Below the pieces are notes generated by a model, which had not been told where the DNA came from, searched no databases, and worked only from the letters and a program-made list of their open reading frames with translations. From NCBI RefSeq assembly GCF_000473065.1, contig NZ_AXAZ01000011.1, positions 1 to 64,000 on the forward strand: a stretch of DNA of 64,000 nt, in the 5' to 3' direction. Position numbers and translations under genes: made by a program. The stretch comes from Bradyrhizobium sp. WSM1743 (GTDB taxonomy: Bacteria; Pseudomonadota; Alphaproteobacteria; Rhizobiales; Xanthobacteraceae). Positions 35,134-44,580 of the stretch are shown in pieces. Positions within the stretch are counted from its first letter, which is position 1. Each line of letters starts with the position of its first letter.

Positions 35134-35376
35134 ATGAGCACCAAGAAACCGGCAGAGCCGTCACCCGAAAGCATTGCGCGTTCCGATCGCAAGCGCCTGG
35201 CCGCTGAAGAGGGAGCGCGGGCATTGGCAGAGGTCGAAAGACAAGCCATCGAGGTTCGCAAGAACATGGCGCGGCTCCGGGAGGTACGCGAGGCGAGGGA
35301 AGCGGCTGATGAAGCTGTTCGAGCAGCTTTGCCAGCGCCTCCGCTCAAGAAGCGTTCAAGGAAGCCGGCGCGATAG
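35134..35376 (+). CDS. Hypothetical charged helical protein, 80 residues
   Basis: The protein starts MSTKKPAEPSPESIARSDRK and continues as one long Ala/Glu/Arg-rich helix, ending in a Pro/Lys/Arg tail (PPLKKRSRKPAR). It is probably cytosolic and could bind nucleic acid, but no family is recognised. It follows cspA by about 95 bp on the same strand. Confidence 0.6.
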   Translation: MSTKKPAEPSPESIARSDRKRLAAEEGARALAEVERQAIEVRKNMARLREVREAREAADEAVRAALPAPPLKKRSRKPAR

Positions 35377-35436
35377 TCGTCTTCGAGGCCGCCGGCAAAA
35401 TCTGAAGTGCCGATCACATGCCGGAGAGTGCAGATC

Positions 35437-35649
35437 GTGCCTAGAATCAAGCCAGACCACGGAACCATCACCTTCTTTCTCGCGTCGGGCGCAAATCGGC
35501 AAATGTGCCGGCTTGCCACGACCTTCAACACGCAGAAGCAGGCCTTCAGCTATCTCCAGAAGCATCGAACGGAGTTCGAGCGTATGGCGCGAGCGCGTCT
35601 GGCCTCAGGCGAGCTCGAGGACGGCATTGTCGTGCTTTCGATGCTCTAG
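35437..35649 (+). CDS. Hypothetical protein, 70 residues (GTG start likely)
   Basis: The reading VPRIKPDHGTITFFLASGAN continues RQMCRLATTFNTQKQAFSYLQKHR, an alpha/beta fold not assigned to a family. A GTG at 35437 with GGAGAG upstream is preferred; an in-frame GTG at 35407 is possible. It is soluble and has no signal peptide. The single cysteine is not in a metal motif. Confidence 0.6.
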   Translation: MPRIKPDHGTITFFLASGANRQMCRLATTFNTQKQAFSYLQKHRTEFERMARARLASGELEDGIVVLSML

Positions 35650-35687
35650 TCAGTGCGGACACGTGAGCGAGAGCACGTTTGGCGGTC

Positions 35688-35924
35688 TCAATCTGCCCGT
35701 TGAACTGTTTCGTAGACGAATGTCGCTCTCAAGACGGGGCCGCTCGCATCCCGAACGTTGATGGCGACGCCATCGCAGCTGGCGAGCGGCTCGAGCTGTT
35801 TGGCAATGTCGGCAAGAGACAGCGCCGCCTCGATCTCCGCGGCCCGCCGGCTGGCCAAATCCAGACCTTCTTCGTCTAAGACGAGCGCTTCACCATCCCA
35901 GATGTCAAAGTAGAATTGCGACAC
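35688..35924 (-). CDS. DUF6894 family protein
   Basis: This 78-residue protein starts MSQFYFDIWDGEALVLDEEG and has the YFD-x-W/x-DG and D-x-x-G pattern followed by an Ala/Glu helix that defines the DUF6894 proteins abundant in Bradyrhizobium. The function is unknown. Its ATG shares one base with the stop codon of the upstream 61-residue gene, so the two are coupled. Confidence 0.78.
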   Translation of the reverse strand: MSQFYFDIWDGEALVLDEEGLDLASRRAAEIEAALSLADIAKQLEPLASCDGVAINVRDASGPVLRATFVYETVQRAD

Positions 35925-36109
35925 TAGGTCTTCCTCTCGGACTGGCTTCGTCGTTCAGCCTCCCTCGCCAGCCGTTCAGCCTTCAGTCGCTCCCGATTTG
36001 CGTGGAAAGCCTGTTCTGCTTTCTCGTAATCGGTCGGGGGCTTCGTCGCGGTCTGCTTGAAGAGCTTGTTCGCCTCCTTCGCTGCATGCGATTGGGAATG
36101 CCGTCTCAT
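35924..36109 (-). CDS. Hypothetical basic protein, 61 residues
   Basis: The protein begins MRRHSQSHAAKEANKLFKQT and is a lysine- and arginine-rich helix (KAEQAFHANRERLKAERLAREAERR). No domain is recognised. It is coupled to the DUF6894 gene by a one-base overlap. Codon use is like the surroundings. Confidence 0.55.
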   Translation of the reverse strand: MRRHSQSHAAKEANKLFKQTATKPPTDYEKAEQAFHANRERLKAERLAREAERRSQSERKT

Positions 36110-36438
36110 TGCTCGTCCTCCTGTCGACAGCCTGCCGCTCGGACGGTGGCGCTGCTTTCCGGTTTACGGGCCCATGCAGTTTGCAAACAGGACATGGCGC
36201 GGGGCCGCTCCGGCGGACGCCGAAGACCAAACCGCCGGTCGCCGATGCGTTCCTATCGGCCGGGAATATCGCTCAAAGGCGGCTACGCCGACCGCTTCAC
36301 CGCAGCCCGCCCGCGGAAGCCAGGTCGAGCCGCCCCGGCATCGTTCTCGCCTGCTCGGCGCAGTGCTCGATCAGTCAGCGCTCGAAAGCTACGGGCGCGA
36401 GCGCAGGCGCGTCGCAGGCAATGCAGTGCGTCGGGAAC
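36110..36438. other. Gap between small-gene island and MFS gene
   Basis: This 329-bp region contains no gene with a credible start, ribosome site and codon pattern. A promoter for the minus-strand pair ending at 35688 is expected at its left end. Confidence 0.4.
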
Positions 36439-37737
36439 TCACTGCGCAGTTCGGCGCTGGAGCTCGTGCAGCCGGCCAGCCACGGCCCGCACCTTGCCAG
36501 GCGCTGCCTGCCAGATCGCGAGCGCCGACAATCCGCTCACGACCATTGCGACGGCGAAAGCCAGCGTGTAGTCGCCGGCGCGATCATAGAGCAAGCCGGT
36601 TACCCACGGTCCGGCCGCACCACCCGCCAGCGCCGCCAGCATGATCGTGCCGAAGATGCTGCCCTGGTGCCTGCCCTGGAAAATCTCGAACACCACCGCG
36701 CCCATGATCGAGGTGAGGCCGTAGCCGAGCGCGCCTTGCGTGAACACCATGAGATAGACCAGCCAGAACGAAGATTGATACTTCAGCGCGATGAGCGCAG
36801 CGAAGCAGACGACAAAACCTGCGCAGCTGATCGCCCAGACCCATTCCCGGCCAATGCGGTCGGAGACATGGCCGAGCACGATCTGGCCGGGAATGCCGAG
36901 CAGGCTGACGATGCCGAGTGCGCACACCGCAACGCTGGGGCTGAAGCCAATGTCGAGCAGGAATTTGGTCTGGTGCACCTGCACCGCGTACCAAATGTAA
37001 AGGCCGCAGAAATAGCCCAGCGCGATCCACCAGAACCGCGCGGTCGCGATGGCGCGTTGCAGCGTCCATTCGGTGCCGGCCCAGGCGGGATCGACGATGT
37101 TGGAGACGGATTTTGCGGCGCCTGCGACCGGGGCGGCATCGCCGTCCGGCTGCAGGCCGATGTCCTCGGGGCGCTTGCGCAGCAACAGATTGATCGGCGC
37201 AAGCACGATCAGGACCAGCAGGCCCATCGCGGTGCAGGCGGTGCGCCAGCCGGTCTGTTCGATCATGTGCTGCACCCATGGCAGCAGCGTCACCGAGCCG
37301 ATGCCGACGCCGGCGAAGGCGATACCGATGGCGAAGCCGCGCTTGCGGAGGAACCAGTTCGGCAGGAACAGCGACTGGCCGGAATAGCCGAGACAGACGC
37401 TGCCGGCGCCGACCATGACGCCGATGGTGACATAGAGGTGCCAGGGCGCGCTGGTCAGCGGTGCCAGCAGCAGCCCGCCGCCCATCAGCACGACACCGAG
37501 CTCCATCACGGCGCGCGGGCCGGCGCGATCCATCAGGCGGCCGATCAGCGGGCTGACCACGCCCGACACCACGAAGCCGAAGGAGAAGGCGCCCGCAGTG
37601 ACACCGCGCTCCCAGCCGAACTCGGAGATGATGGGCGGAAAGAACAATGAAAAGGCGGTGCGCGCGTTGACGCCGATGGCCATGGTGACGAAGGTCACGG
37701 CGACCACGACCCAGCCGTAGAAGAACGGAAGCCGCAT
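36439..37737 (-). CDS. MFS transporter
   Basis: This 432-residue permease has 12 hydrophobic segments. The loop after helix 2 reads PLIGRLMDRAGPRAV, the MFS motif A variant, and the equivalent in the C-half is LGHVSDRIGREWVW. The N-terminus MRLPFFYGWVVVAVTF resembles monocarboxylate/oxalate-formate type porters. The substrate is probably an organic anion, but this is inference. No partner enzyme is adjacent. Confidence 0.88.
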   Translation of the reverse strand: MRLPFFYGWVVVAVTFVTMAIGVNARTAFSLFFPPIISEFGWERGVTAGAFSFGFVVSGVVSPLIGRLMDRAGPRAVMELGVVLMGGGLLLAPLTSAPWHLYVTIGVMVGAGSVCLGYSGQSLFLPNWFLRKRGFAIGIAFAGVGIGSVTLLPWVQHMIEQTGWRTACTAMGLLVLIVLAPINLLLRKRPEDIGLQPDGDAAPVAGAAKSVSNIVDPAWAGTEWTLQRAIATARFWWIALGYFCGLYIWYAVQVHQTKFLLDIGFSPSVAVCALGIVSLLGIPGQIVLGHVSDRIGREWVWAISCAGFVVCFAALIALKYQSSFWLVYLMVFTQGALGYGLTSIMGAVVFEIFQGRHQGSIFGTIMLAALAGGAAGPWVTGLLYDRAGDYTLAFAVAMVVSGLSALAIWQAAPGKVRAVAGRLHELQRRTAQ

Positions 37738-37750
37738 GGTGTGCTTATTT

Positions 37751-37785
37751 CATCCCTGGACGGTCCTTCGGACCATCCGGGGATG
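37751..37785. repeat. Strong intergenic hairpin
   Basis: CATCCCTGGACGGTCC and GGACCATCCGGGGATG pair over 16 positions (14 Watson-Crick, 2 wobble-type differences) with a 3-base loop. It lies between the c-di-GMP enzyme stop and the MFS start on the same strand. No T-run follows on the minus strand. Confidence 0.6.
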
Positions 37786-37825
37786 CTCTGGTCAAGCGCT
37801 TTTCGCGCATGCCCCTTAGGCGCGC

Positions 37826-40255
37826 TCAGGCGGCGTCGAGCTCTGAGGATTTGACCGGCACGTCGAACAGGATCCGCTCGATCGGCTGCGGCCGCCCGAA
37901 CAGATAGCCTTGCGCAAAATTGACGCCGAGCGCCTTCAGCCGCTCGAATTCCTCGCGGGTCTCGACGCCCTCGGCTGTGACCGACATGTCCAGCCCGCGC
38001 GCCAGCGTCACGATCGAGGAGATGATGGCGGATGAGCGCGGTTGATGCGTGAGGTTGCGGATGAACGACTTGTCGATCTTGATCTTGTCGAACGGGAACG
38101 CGGTGAGATAGCTGAGCGACGAATAGCCGGTGCCGAAATCGTCGAGCGCAAGCTCGATGCCGAGGTGCTTCAGCCGCTCCATGAAGGCGTGATTCTCGCT
38201 GCCGCGCTCCAGCAGCACGGATTCGGTGATCTCGATCTCCAGCCGCTGCGGCGGCAGGCCGGAATCGGCGAGCGCCGCGCAGATCATTTCGAACAGCTCG
38301 GCTTCCTTGAACTGGATCGGCGACAAATTGACGGCGACCATGAGATCGGAAGGCCAGCCGGCGGCGTCCGCGCAGGCGCGCCGCAGCACGAATTCGCCGA
38401 GCGGCACGATCAGCCCGGTCCCCTCCGCGAGCGCGATGAACTGGTCCGGCGGGATCAGTCCGCGCGTCGGATGTCGCCAGCGCACCAACGCCTCGAAGCC
38501 GCGTCGTGCGCCGCTGAGGGCATCGACGAACGGCTGGTAGTGCACCTCCAGCTGGCAGCGCGCGATGGCGTCGCGCAGATCTCCTTCCAGCGTGTTGCGG
38601 GCCTCCAGCTCGGCCGACATCGCCTCGTCGTAGATGGTGAAGCAGTTGCGGCCGGCCGATTTCGAACGATAGAGCGCCAGATCCGCCTTCTTCAGGAGCT
38701 GCTCCTGGTCGCTGCCGTGATCCGGCGCGATCGCGATGCCGATGCTGGTGCCGATCTCGACGCGGTGCCCGGGCAGCAGGAACGGTTCGCTCACGAGCTT
38801 GGCGATCCGCGCCGCCAACTCGGTCGAGCAGGCGCGCTGATCCTCGCCGGCTTCCTGGATGATGGCGAACTCGTCGCCGCCGAGCCGCGCCAGCACGTGG
38901 TTCGCGCGCACAGCGGACTTCAGCCGCTGCGCCACCTGGCACAGCAGCGCATCGCCGGCTGCATGACCAAGGGAGTCGTTGACGTTCTTGAAGCGGTCGA
39001 GGTCGAGCATCAGGATCGAGAAGGGCAGGCCCCTCACGCTCAACTGGCTGTTCATCTCGTCGAGCCGCGTGAGGAAGAAGGCGCGGTTCGGCAATCCGGT
39101 GAGGATGTCGGTCTGGGCAAGCTCCAGCACCCGCCGGTTCGCCAGCGACAGCCGCCGCGAATTGCGGCTTGCGAGCATCAGATAGGTCGACAGTGACAGC
39201 GTCAGCAGCATGCCGACGGTGAGGACCGCGACGGCGCGATCGTAAGGCGTCGCCAGCGGGCCGCCGGCGGTAGGAGCCGCCCGCACCTGCCAATCAGTGT
39301 CCCCGATCCTGAGACTGCCCGACCAGTGCACGGCCCGTGCGATGTCGCGCATCGACTGCTGCGCCGTGGCGGCCGCCGAATAATCTGGCAGCATTTCCTC
39401 CAGGCTGACGATCTGCGCCGTGAAGGGCGGGAAGACGTTCATGCTGACCGCGGGGCTTGCTCCGGTGGTCACGCGAATGGACTGGATCAGCAGCGGCAGG
39501 TCGAAGATGCCGACCACGAAGCCGGTGAGATTGCGGCGCCGATCCGCGATCTCCTCGCGCGAGGTTCCCTTGGCGTAGACGGGAATGGCGACGAGGACGT
39601 CGGGCGACCGGCCGCCCTCCTTCGGCTCGAACAGGCGCGTGCGAATGGCCGCGACGCGATCGTTGTCGCGCGCGCGCTCCAGCACCGCCCGCCGCTCCGG
39701 AACTGTCGTGTAGTCCATGCCATAGACCGACGAGGTCTTCGGCTGAGTCGAGTAGAACACCGGAAAATATTCGTCGCTCTGCGGCGCGGTGACGAAATCC
39801 TCGCCCTGGAGCGACTTGATGCGATAGCTGGAAACGCCGTCCCTGATCACGGCGGTCTCGTATTCTGCGCGCTCCTTGCGGCTGACGCGCGGCAACCAGG
39901 CAATGCGCAGCATGCCGGGATGGCGCTCGAACAGGCGGGCGCTGAAGGTCTCGAATTCGCTGCGGGTGACTTCGTCGTTGGTCGACTCGAACAGCGTGCG
40001 CAACGCGAGAAGCCTCGAGATGTACTCGTTCATGCCGTTCTGCATGACGATGGCCCGGGTCTCGGCGACGTTCTCGAACTCGATCCTGTTGACGCGATCT
40101 TCCCATCGCGCCACGGCGGCAGCGCCCATGATCGAGAACAGTAGGCCGACGCCGACCGCGACGAGCGCAGGGCGATAGAGCCCGAGCAGCGGCGCGGCAC
40201 GCCACCATCCGCCTCTACGCTTCCGATCCTGATCGTTCTGATCGCGACCGCCCAT
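37826..40255 (-). CDS. CHASE-GGDEF-EAL c-di-GMP turnover protein
   Basis: This 809-residue inner-membrane protein has transmembrane helices at about 30-50 and 340-362 enclosing a periplasmic CHASE sensor domain (75-260). The diguanylate cyclase motif GGDEF is at 459-463 and appears catalytically complete. The product-inhibition I-site directly upstream reads RANH in place of RxxD, so feedback control is probably lost. The phosphodiesterase EAL is at 588-590 with DDFGTG at 705-710, also intact. Both activities are therefore possible, with net output set by the CHASE ligand. It is transcribed alone. Confidence 0.9.
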   Translation of the reverse strand: MGGRDQNDQDRKRRGGWWRAAPLLGLYRPALVAVGVGLLFSIMGAAAVARWEDRVNRIEFENVAETRAIVMQNGMNEYISRLLALRTLFESTNDEVTRSEFETFSARLFERHPGMLRIAWLPRVSRKERAEYETAVIRDGVSSYRIKSLQGEDFVTAPQSDEYFPVFYSTQPKTSSVYGMDYTTVPERRAVLERARDNDRVAAIRTRLFEPKEGGRSPDVLVAIPVYAKGTSREEIADRRRNLTGFVVGIFDLPLLIQSIRVTTGASPAVSMNVFPPFTAQIVSLEEMLPDYSAAATAQQSMRDIARAVHWSGSLRIGDTDWQVRAAPTAGGPLATPYDRAVAVLTVGMLLTLSLSTYLMLASRNSRRLSLANRRVLELAQTDILTGLPNRAFFLTRLDEMNSQLSVRGLPFSILMLDLDRFKNVNDSLGHAAGDALLCQVAQRLKSAVRANHVLARLGGDEFAIIQEAGEDQRACSTELAARIAKLVSEPFLLPGHRVEIGTSIGIAIAPDHGSDQEQLLKKADLALYRSKSAGRNCFTIYDEAMSAELEARNTLEGDLRDAIARCQLEVHYQPFVDALSGARRGFEALVRWRHPTRGLIPPDQFIALAEGTGLIVPLGEFVLRRACADAAGWPSDLMVAVNLSPIQFKEAELFEMICAALADSGLPPQRLEIEITESVLLERGSENHAFMERLKHLGIELALDDFGTGYSSLSYLTAFPFDKIKIDKSFIRNLTHQPRSSAIISSIVTLARGLDMSVTAEGVETREEFERLKALGVNFAQGYLFGRPQPIERILFDVPVKSSELDAA

Positions 40256-40541
40256 CTCGAAGCCGCCGTCCCTATCCCCACGAGCCGAACCTCTGGTTGA
40301 GGTGCCGGCGCCGCTATCGGAACAAGACTGCGGTTAAGAACTGCACAATTTCGGAACCCGACCGTTTTGCAATGCGGAAATTAGTTAACGAAGTCTGCGA
40401 ACGAGCCAGCATTGTGGACACAAGTTACCGGTTTTACCCGGAGTATTACGGGCCTTCGACACAGTGCCGCTTAGCGAGCTGTTCAGGCTCGCGAGGGTAC
40501 GTTGCTTGAAATTTCTTCCAACGATCCGGCAAAACATCCCG

Positions 40542-41707
40542 ATGTATCGATTTCGAGCAGCGAGCTCCGTCGTCCTGACCATCGTGCTCCTGGCCGCGAC
40601 CACGCTCGCGGCGAGGAGCGAGGAGGCCGGCGTCAGCGAGGATGCGATCCTGTTCGGCCAGGCCGCCGCGCTGGAAGGCCCCTCCTCCGCGCTCGGACAG
40701 CGTATGCGGCAAGGCATCGTCGCGGCGTTCACCGAGATCAACGCCAAGGGCGGCGTCCACGGCCGCAAGCTCCAGCTCATCAGCCGCGACGACGGCTACG
40801 ATCCCGACCGTTCCGTGGTGCAGACGCTGCGCCTGATCGAGGACGACAAGGTGTTCGCGCTGATCGGCGCGGTGGGCACGCCGACCGCCATGGCGACGAT
40901 TCCGATCACCAGTGCCAAGAACATTCCTTTCATCGGCCCCTTCAGCGGCGCCGAGTTCCTGCGCGACCTCGAACTTCCGAACGTCGTCAACATCCGCGCG
41001 AGCTACGGCGCGGAGGCGGAGGCCTGGATCAAGCATCTCACCGAGGATCGCAAGTTCACCCGCATCGGCATCTTCTACCAGGACGATTCCTTCGGCCGCG
41101 ACGGTCTCCTTGGCGTGAAGCGCGCGCTCGCCAGGCGCGGCCTCGAGCTCGCCGCCGAAGGCACCTTGAACGCAACACCCGCGCGGTGGCCGCGGCCTGG
41201 CGGGTGATCAAACGCGCCGAACCAGAGGCCATCGTGATGGTCGGGACCTACGGGCCCTGTGCGGAGTTCATCAAGCTCGCGCACCGCGGCGGCTTCTATC
41301 CGACCTTCGTCAACGTCTCCTTCGTCGGCGCCAATGCACTCGCCACCGAACTCGGCCCTGAGGGCGAAGGCGTCATCGTCTCGCAGGTCGTGCCGTTTCC
41401 ATGGGATCGCTCGCTCAAGCTCGTCGCCGACTACCAGGCGGCGCAGCAGGCGTTCGACCCGACGCTGACACCGGACTTCGTGTCGCTCGAAGGCTATCTC
41501 TCCGGCCGCCTCACCGCCGCGGCGCTGGAAAAGGCAGGACCGCAACCGACGCGCGCGAGCCTCCTTCGCGCCATCAACGAGATCGGCCGCTTCGACATCA
41601 GCGGCAGCATCGTCACGGTCGGCCTGCGCACGATCGACACGCCGCCGAAGGTGTTCTTGACGATGATCCAGAAGGACGGAACGTTCAAGGCGGTGGACCG
41701 GCTGTAG
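40542..41707 (+). pseudogene. ABC transporter substrate-binding protein (branched-chain amino acid type), frameshifted
   Basis: The first part (from MYRFRAASSVV, with a signal peptide ending ARSEE) reads well through FGRDGLLGVKRALARRG to EGTLN. The homologous continuation ERNTRAVAAAWRVIKRAEPEA lies in another frame. Restoring one G in ACCTTGAACGC near 41167 (giving TTGGAACGC) joins the two frames into a single LivK-like protein of about 388 residues. It is thus a single-base deletion, either a real mutation or a sequencing error. No permease or ATPase genes are adjacent, so it is an orphan receptor-type protein. Without the repair the product would stop at about 222 residues, lacking the second lobe. 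Confidence 0.8.
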
Positions 41708-41714
41708 GGTCCCT

Positions 41715-42692
41715 TCACGGCCGGCGCGTCCAGCGGTCGGCATTGACGGCGCCTTGCGGGACCTCGCCCCGCACGATCGCTTCGACCTGGCGTACCGTTT
41801 CCAGCGACTGATATTCGATCGCCTGCGGCGTCAGGCCGCCGACATGCGGCGTGGCGATGACGTTGGGGAGTTTCGCCAGCTCCGGCGTCGGCATCTGGTC
41901 GGGTGCGCGGCCGACATCCATCGCCGCGCCCGCGATGCGGCCCTCGCGCAGCGCACGTGCCAGCGCGGCCTCGTCGACGAGATTGCCGCGCGAGAGATTG
42001 ATGAAGACGGCATGTTTCTGCATGCGCGCCAGCGCCGCCTCTCCGATCAGGTTTTCAGTCTGCTCGTTGGCGATGGCGAGGCAGACGACATAGTCCGATG
42101 CGACGAGCAGCTCGTCGAGGCCGACTTGCCGGATCGCAGCATCGCTGACGGTCGCGAACGGATCGGCGACCAGCACCTCCATGCGCAGCACCTTTGCGAT
42201 CTCGGCGAGATAGCGCCCGATGCTGCCATAGCCGATGATGCCGATCCGGCTGCCGGCGAGTTGGCGGCCCATCCGCGCCTCGGGCTTTCGCCCCGCCTGG
42301 TAATCCGCAGTGGTCCGCGACACGCCGCGGAAGAGATCGACCATGAACCCGAGCGCGAGCTCGGCCACCGCCTGCACGAAGCCGGGCCCGGCGCGGGTCA
42401 CGAGCACGCCGGCTTGCGAGGCCGCATCCACATTTACGTTGCGGATGTCGACGGCGCAGCGGACGAAGGCCCGCAGACGCGGCAATTGCGCAAAGATCTC
42501 GCCGCGGCCTTCGGTCATGCGATCGGCGACGATGATGTCGACGTCTTTGGCGGCGCGCACGAGGCCGGCTGCATCCAGCGGGTCATCGCCCTCGTGCAGG
42601 ATCACCTCGGCGGCCGCGCGCAGGCCGTTCAGGCTATGATCGCCGTAATAGTTGCGCCGCATCTCCGGGGTGTGCGCGAGCAGAACCTTCAC
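41715..42692 (-). CDS. D-2-hydroxyacid dehydrogenase family protein
   Basis: This 325-residue NAD(P)-dependent enzyme has the Rossmann motif GIIGYGSIGR (151-160), catalytic Arg235 in NLSRGNLVDE and catalytic His283 in TPHVGG. The third catalytic residue, normally Glu in D-V-F-x-x-E-P, is missing: the segment reads DVGRAPDQMP. Some family members lack this Glu, so activity may be altered or the fold may serve another oxidoreductase role. It is the last gene of the TRAP unit, with 12 bp after the permease stop codon, suggesting it acts on the imported hydroxy- or keto-acid. Confidence 0.87.
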   Translation of the reverse strand: MKVLLAHTPEMRRNYYGDHSLNGLRAAAEVILHEGDDPLDAAGLVRAAKDVDIIVADRMTEGRGEIFAQLPRLRAFVRCAVDIRNVNVDAASQAGVLVTRAGPGFVQAVAELALGFMVDLFRGVSRTTADYQAGRKPEARMGRQLAGSRIGIIGYGSIGRYLAEIAKVLRMEVLVADPFATVSDAAIRQVGLDELLVASDYVVCLAIANEQTENLIGEAALARMQKHAVFINLSRGNLVDEAALARALREGRIAGAAMDVGRAPDQMPTPELAKLPNVIATPHVGGLTPQAIEYQSLETVRQVEAIVRGEVPQGAVNADRWTRRP

Positions 42693-42704
42693 GACAAGAC
42701 TCCT

Positions 42705-44579
42705 TCAGTAACCGAATGCCCGCGGCAGCGCGGTGGAAAGCCACGGCACGAACGCGATGACGAGCAGGCAGAGGAACAGCAAGCCGAGATAGGCCATGAT
42801 CGGCTTCACCGTCTGCTCGATCGGCACGTTGCCGATCAGGCAGGCGCCGTAGAGCCCGAGCCCGAGCGGCGGCGCGAACAGGCCGATGCCCATGGCAATG
42901 ACGAGCACCACGCCGAAATGCAGGGGATCGATTCCGAGCTGCACGGCAACCGGCAACAGCAGCGGCCCGAAGATGATCAGCGCCGCGGCGCCTTCCAGCA
43001 CCGAGCCCATCACGATCAGCACGGCGATCGCGAGCAGGATGAAGAGCCAGACGCCCGAGGTCTTGGACAATCCGAGCATGAAGTCGCCGACCGCATGCGG
43101 CACCTGCTGCAAGGTCAACGTGAACGCCAGCGACTGCGCGGCAGCGACGATGAACAGCACGAGGCCGGCGCGCGTCGCCGCCTGGACGAAACTGTGCGCG
43201 GCCGATTTGAAGCCGAGCTCGCGGAACACCACGCTGCCGACGACGAGCGCATAGGCCACGGCGAACGCCGAGATCTCGGTCGCGGTGGCAAAGCCGGTCT
43301 TGAAGCCGAAGAAGATCATGAAGATCAGGCCGAACGAGGCGATCGCACCGCTCCACAGACCCGACACCGGCATTTGCGGCTCGACATCCTCCGCCTCCGC
43401 CGGCCGCTTGCCGAAGATGATGGACACCGCGATCAGCACCAGCGCCATCAGCGCCGACGGCAAAAGACCCGCGACGAACAGGCCACCGATCGACAGGTTC
43501 GCGACGAAGCCAAGGATGATCAAATTGATGCAGGGCGGAATGGTCTCCGCCATCACCGCGGAGGCTGCGAGCAGCGCCACCGCGCCGCCCGGATTCTGCC
43601 TGGAGCGGCGTGCGGCCGGAATCAGCACGGAGCCGACCGCGGCGACGTCGGCCATCTTCGAGCCTGATATGCCCGAGAACAGCACCATGGAAGCGACCAT
43701 CACCACATTGAGGCCGCCGCGCATACGCCCTACCGCGCGCTGCAGCAGCTCGATCAGCCGCACCGACATGCCGTTGGCTTCCATGAGATAGCCGACGAGG
43801 ATGAAGAAGGGGATCGCAAGCAGGACGAAATTGTCGATGCCGCGCGCCATCTGCTGGGCGAAGATCACACCGGGCAGCGCGCCTTCCACCCAGATGAAGA
43901 TCAGCGCGGCGAGCGCCAGCGCAAAGCCGATCGGCAGCCCGCCGAACAGCGTGGCGAAGAAGCCGATCAGCATAAAGGTGCCCGCCGACGGCACGGAGGA
44001 TGGCGACAGATAATCCCAGGCAAGATAGAGGCCGGTCACGAGGATGACCGCAAAGAGGCCCCTGACGATATCAGGGAACGGCCGCGCGCAGAGATGGTCG
44101 ATCGCGAACACCGTCATGAACAGCGCGCCGATGCCCATGGGGTAGAAGGTCAACTCCAGCGGCAGGCCGGAGCCGGTGGTCTGGCCCGCCGTCAGCGCCC
44201 CCAGCTTGATCGCGTGATAAGCAACATAGCCCGAGATCAGTACGACCAGCAGTGCGCTTGCGGCGTCGACCAGCGTGCGCAGCCGCAGCGGCAGCAGATC
44301 GCGGAAGAAGGACACGCCGACATTCTCGCCGCGCGCGAGCGCGCTGGCCGCACCAAAAAAGGCCGAGCCGACCATCAATCCGCGTGCGACGTCGTCGGAC
44401 CATTCGACCGGCGCGTTGAAGAAGAAGCGCAGCAGCACGGAGGCGCACACCACCACGAGATCGGCGGCCAGCAGAATGGCCGCGATCGCGTCGCTGACGC
44501 GAAGCAGCAGGGTGATGCTTCCGTGGCGGCCGCCCGAGAGGGGCAGGACGGCTGACATTGCCACGTCAGATTTGGTCAT
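42705..44579 (-). CDS. TRAP transporter, fused small (DctQ) and large (DctM) permease subunits
   Basis: This 624-residue membrane protein fuses a four-helix DctQ module (about 1-170, containing WSDDVARGLMVGSAFFGAASAL) to a 12-helix DctM module (about 185-624). The DctM part has the conserved GFATVTEISAFAV-like and PPLGLGLYGACLIG segments. It imports a carboxylate using a sodium gradient, together with the extracytoplasmic DctP protein encoded 1 bp upstream. The dctP-dctQM-dehydrogenase order is an operon. The substrate is unknown, likely a small keto- or hydroxy-acid. Confidence 0.9.
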   Translation of the reverse strand: MTKSDVAMSAVLPLSGGRHGSITLLLRVSDAIAAILLAADLVVVCASVLLRFFFNAPVEWSDDVARGLMVGSAFFGAASALARGENVGVSFFRDLLPLRLRTLVDAASALLVVLISGYVAYHAIKLGALTAGQTTGSGLPLELTFYPMGIGALFMTVFAIDHLCARPFPDIVRGLFAVILVTGLYLAWDYLSPSSVPSAGTFMLIGFFATLFGGLPIGFALALAALIFIWVEGALPGVIFAQQMARGIDNFVLLAIPFFILVGYLMEANGMSVRLIELLQRAVGRMRGGLNVVMVASMVLFSGISGSKMADVAAVGSVLIPAARRSRQNPGGAVALLAASAVMAETIPPCINLIILGFVANLSIGGLFVAGLLPSALMALVLIAVSIIFGKRPAEAEDVEPQMPVSGLWSGAIASFGLIFMIFFGFKTGFATATEISAFAVAYALVVGSVVFRELGFKSAAHSFVQAATRAGLVLFIVAAAQSLAFTLTLQQVPHAVGDFMLGLSKTSGVWLFILLAIAVLIVMGSVLEGAAALIIFGPLLLPVAVQLGIDPLHFGVVLVIAMGIGLFAPPLGLGLYGACLIGNVPIEQTVKPIMAYLGLLFLCLLVIAFVPWLSTALPRAFGY

Positions 44580-44580
44580 C

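Noticed and set aside
35976-36230. Minus-strand frame containing CPVCKLHGPVNRK near 36200
   Set aside because: The CxxC motif is suggestive, but the frame overlaps the better-supported coupled pair at 35688-36109 and lacks a good start site.
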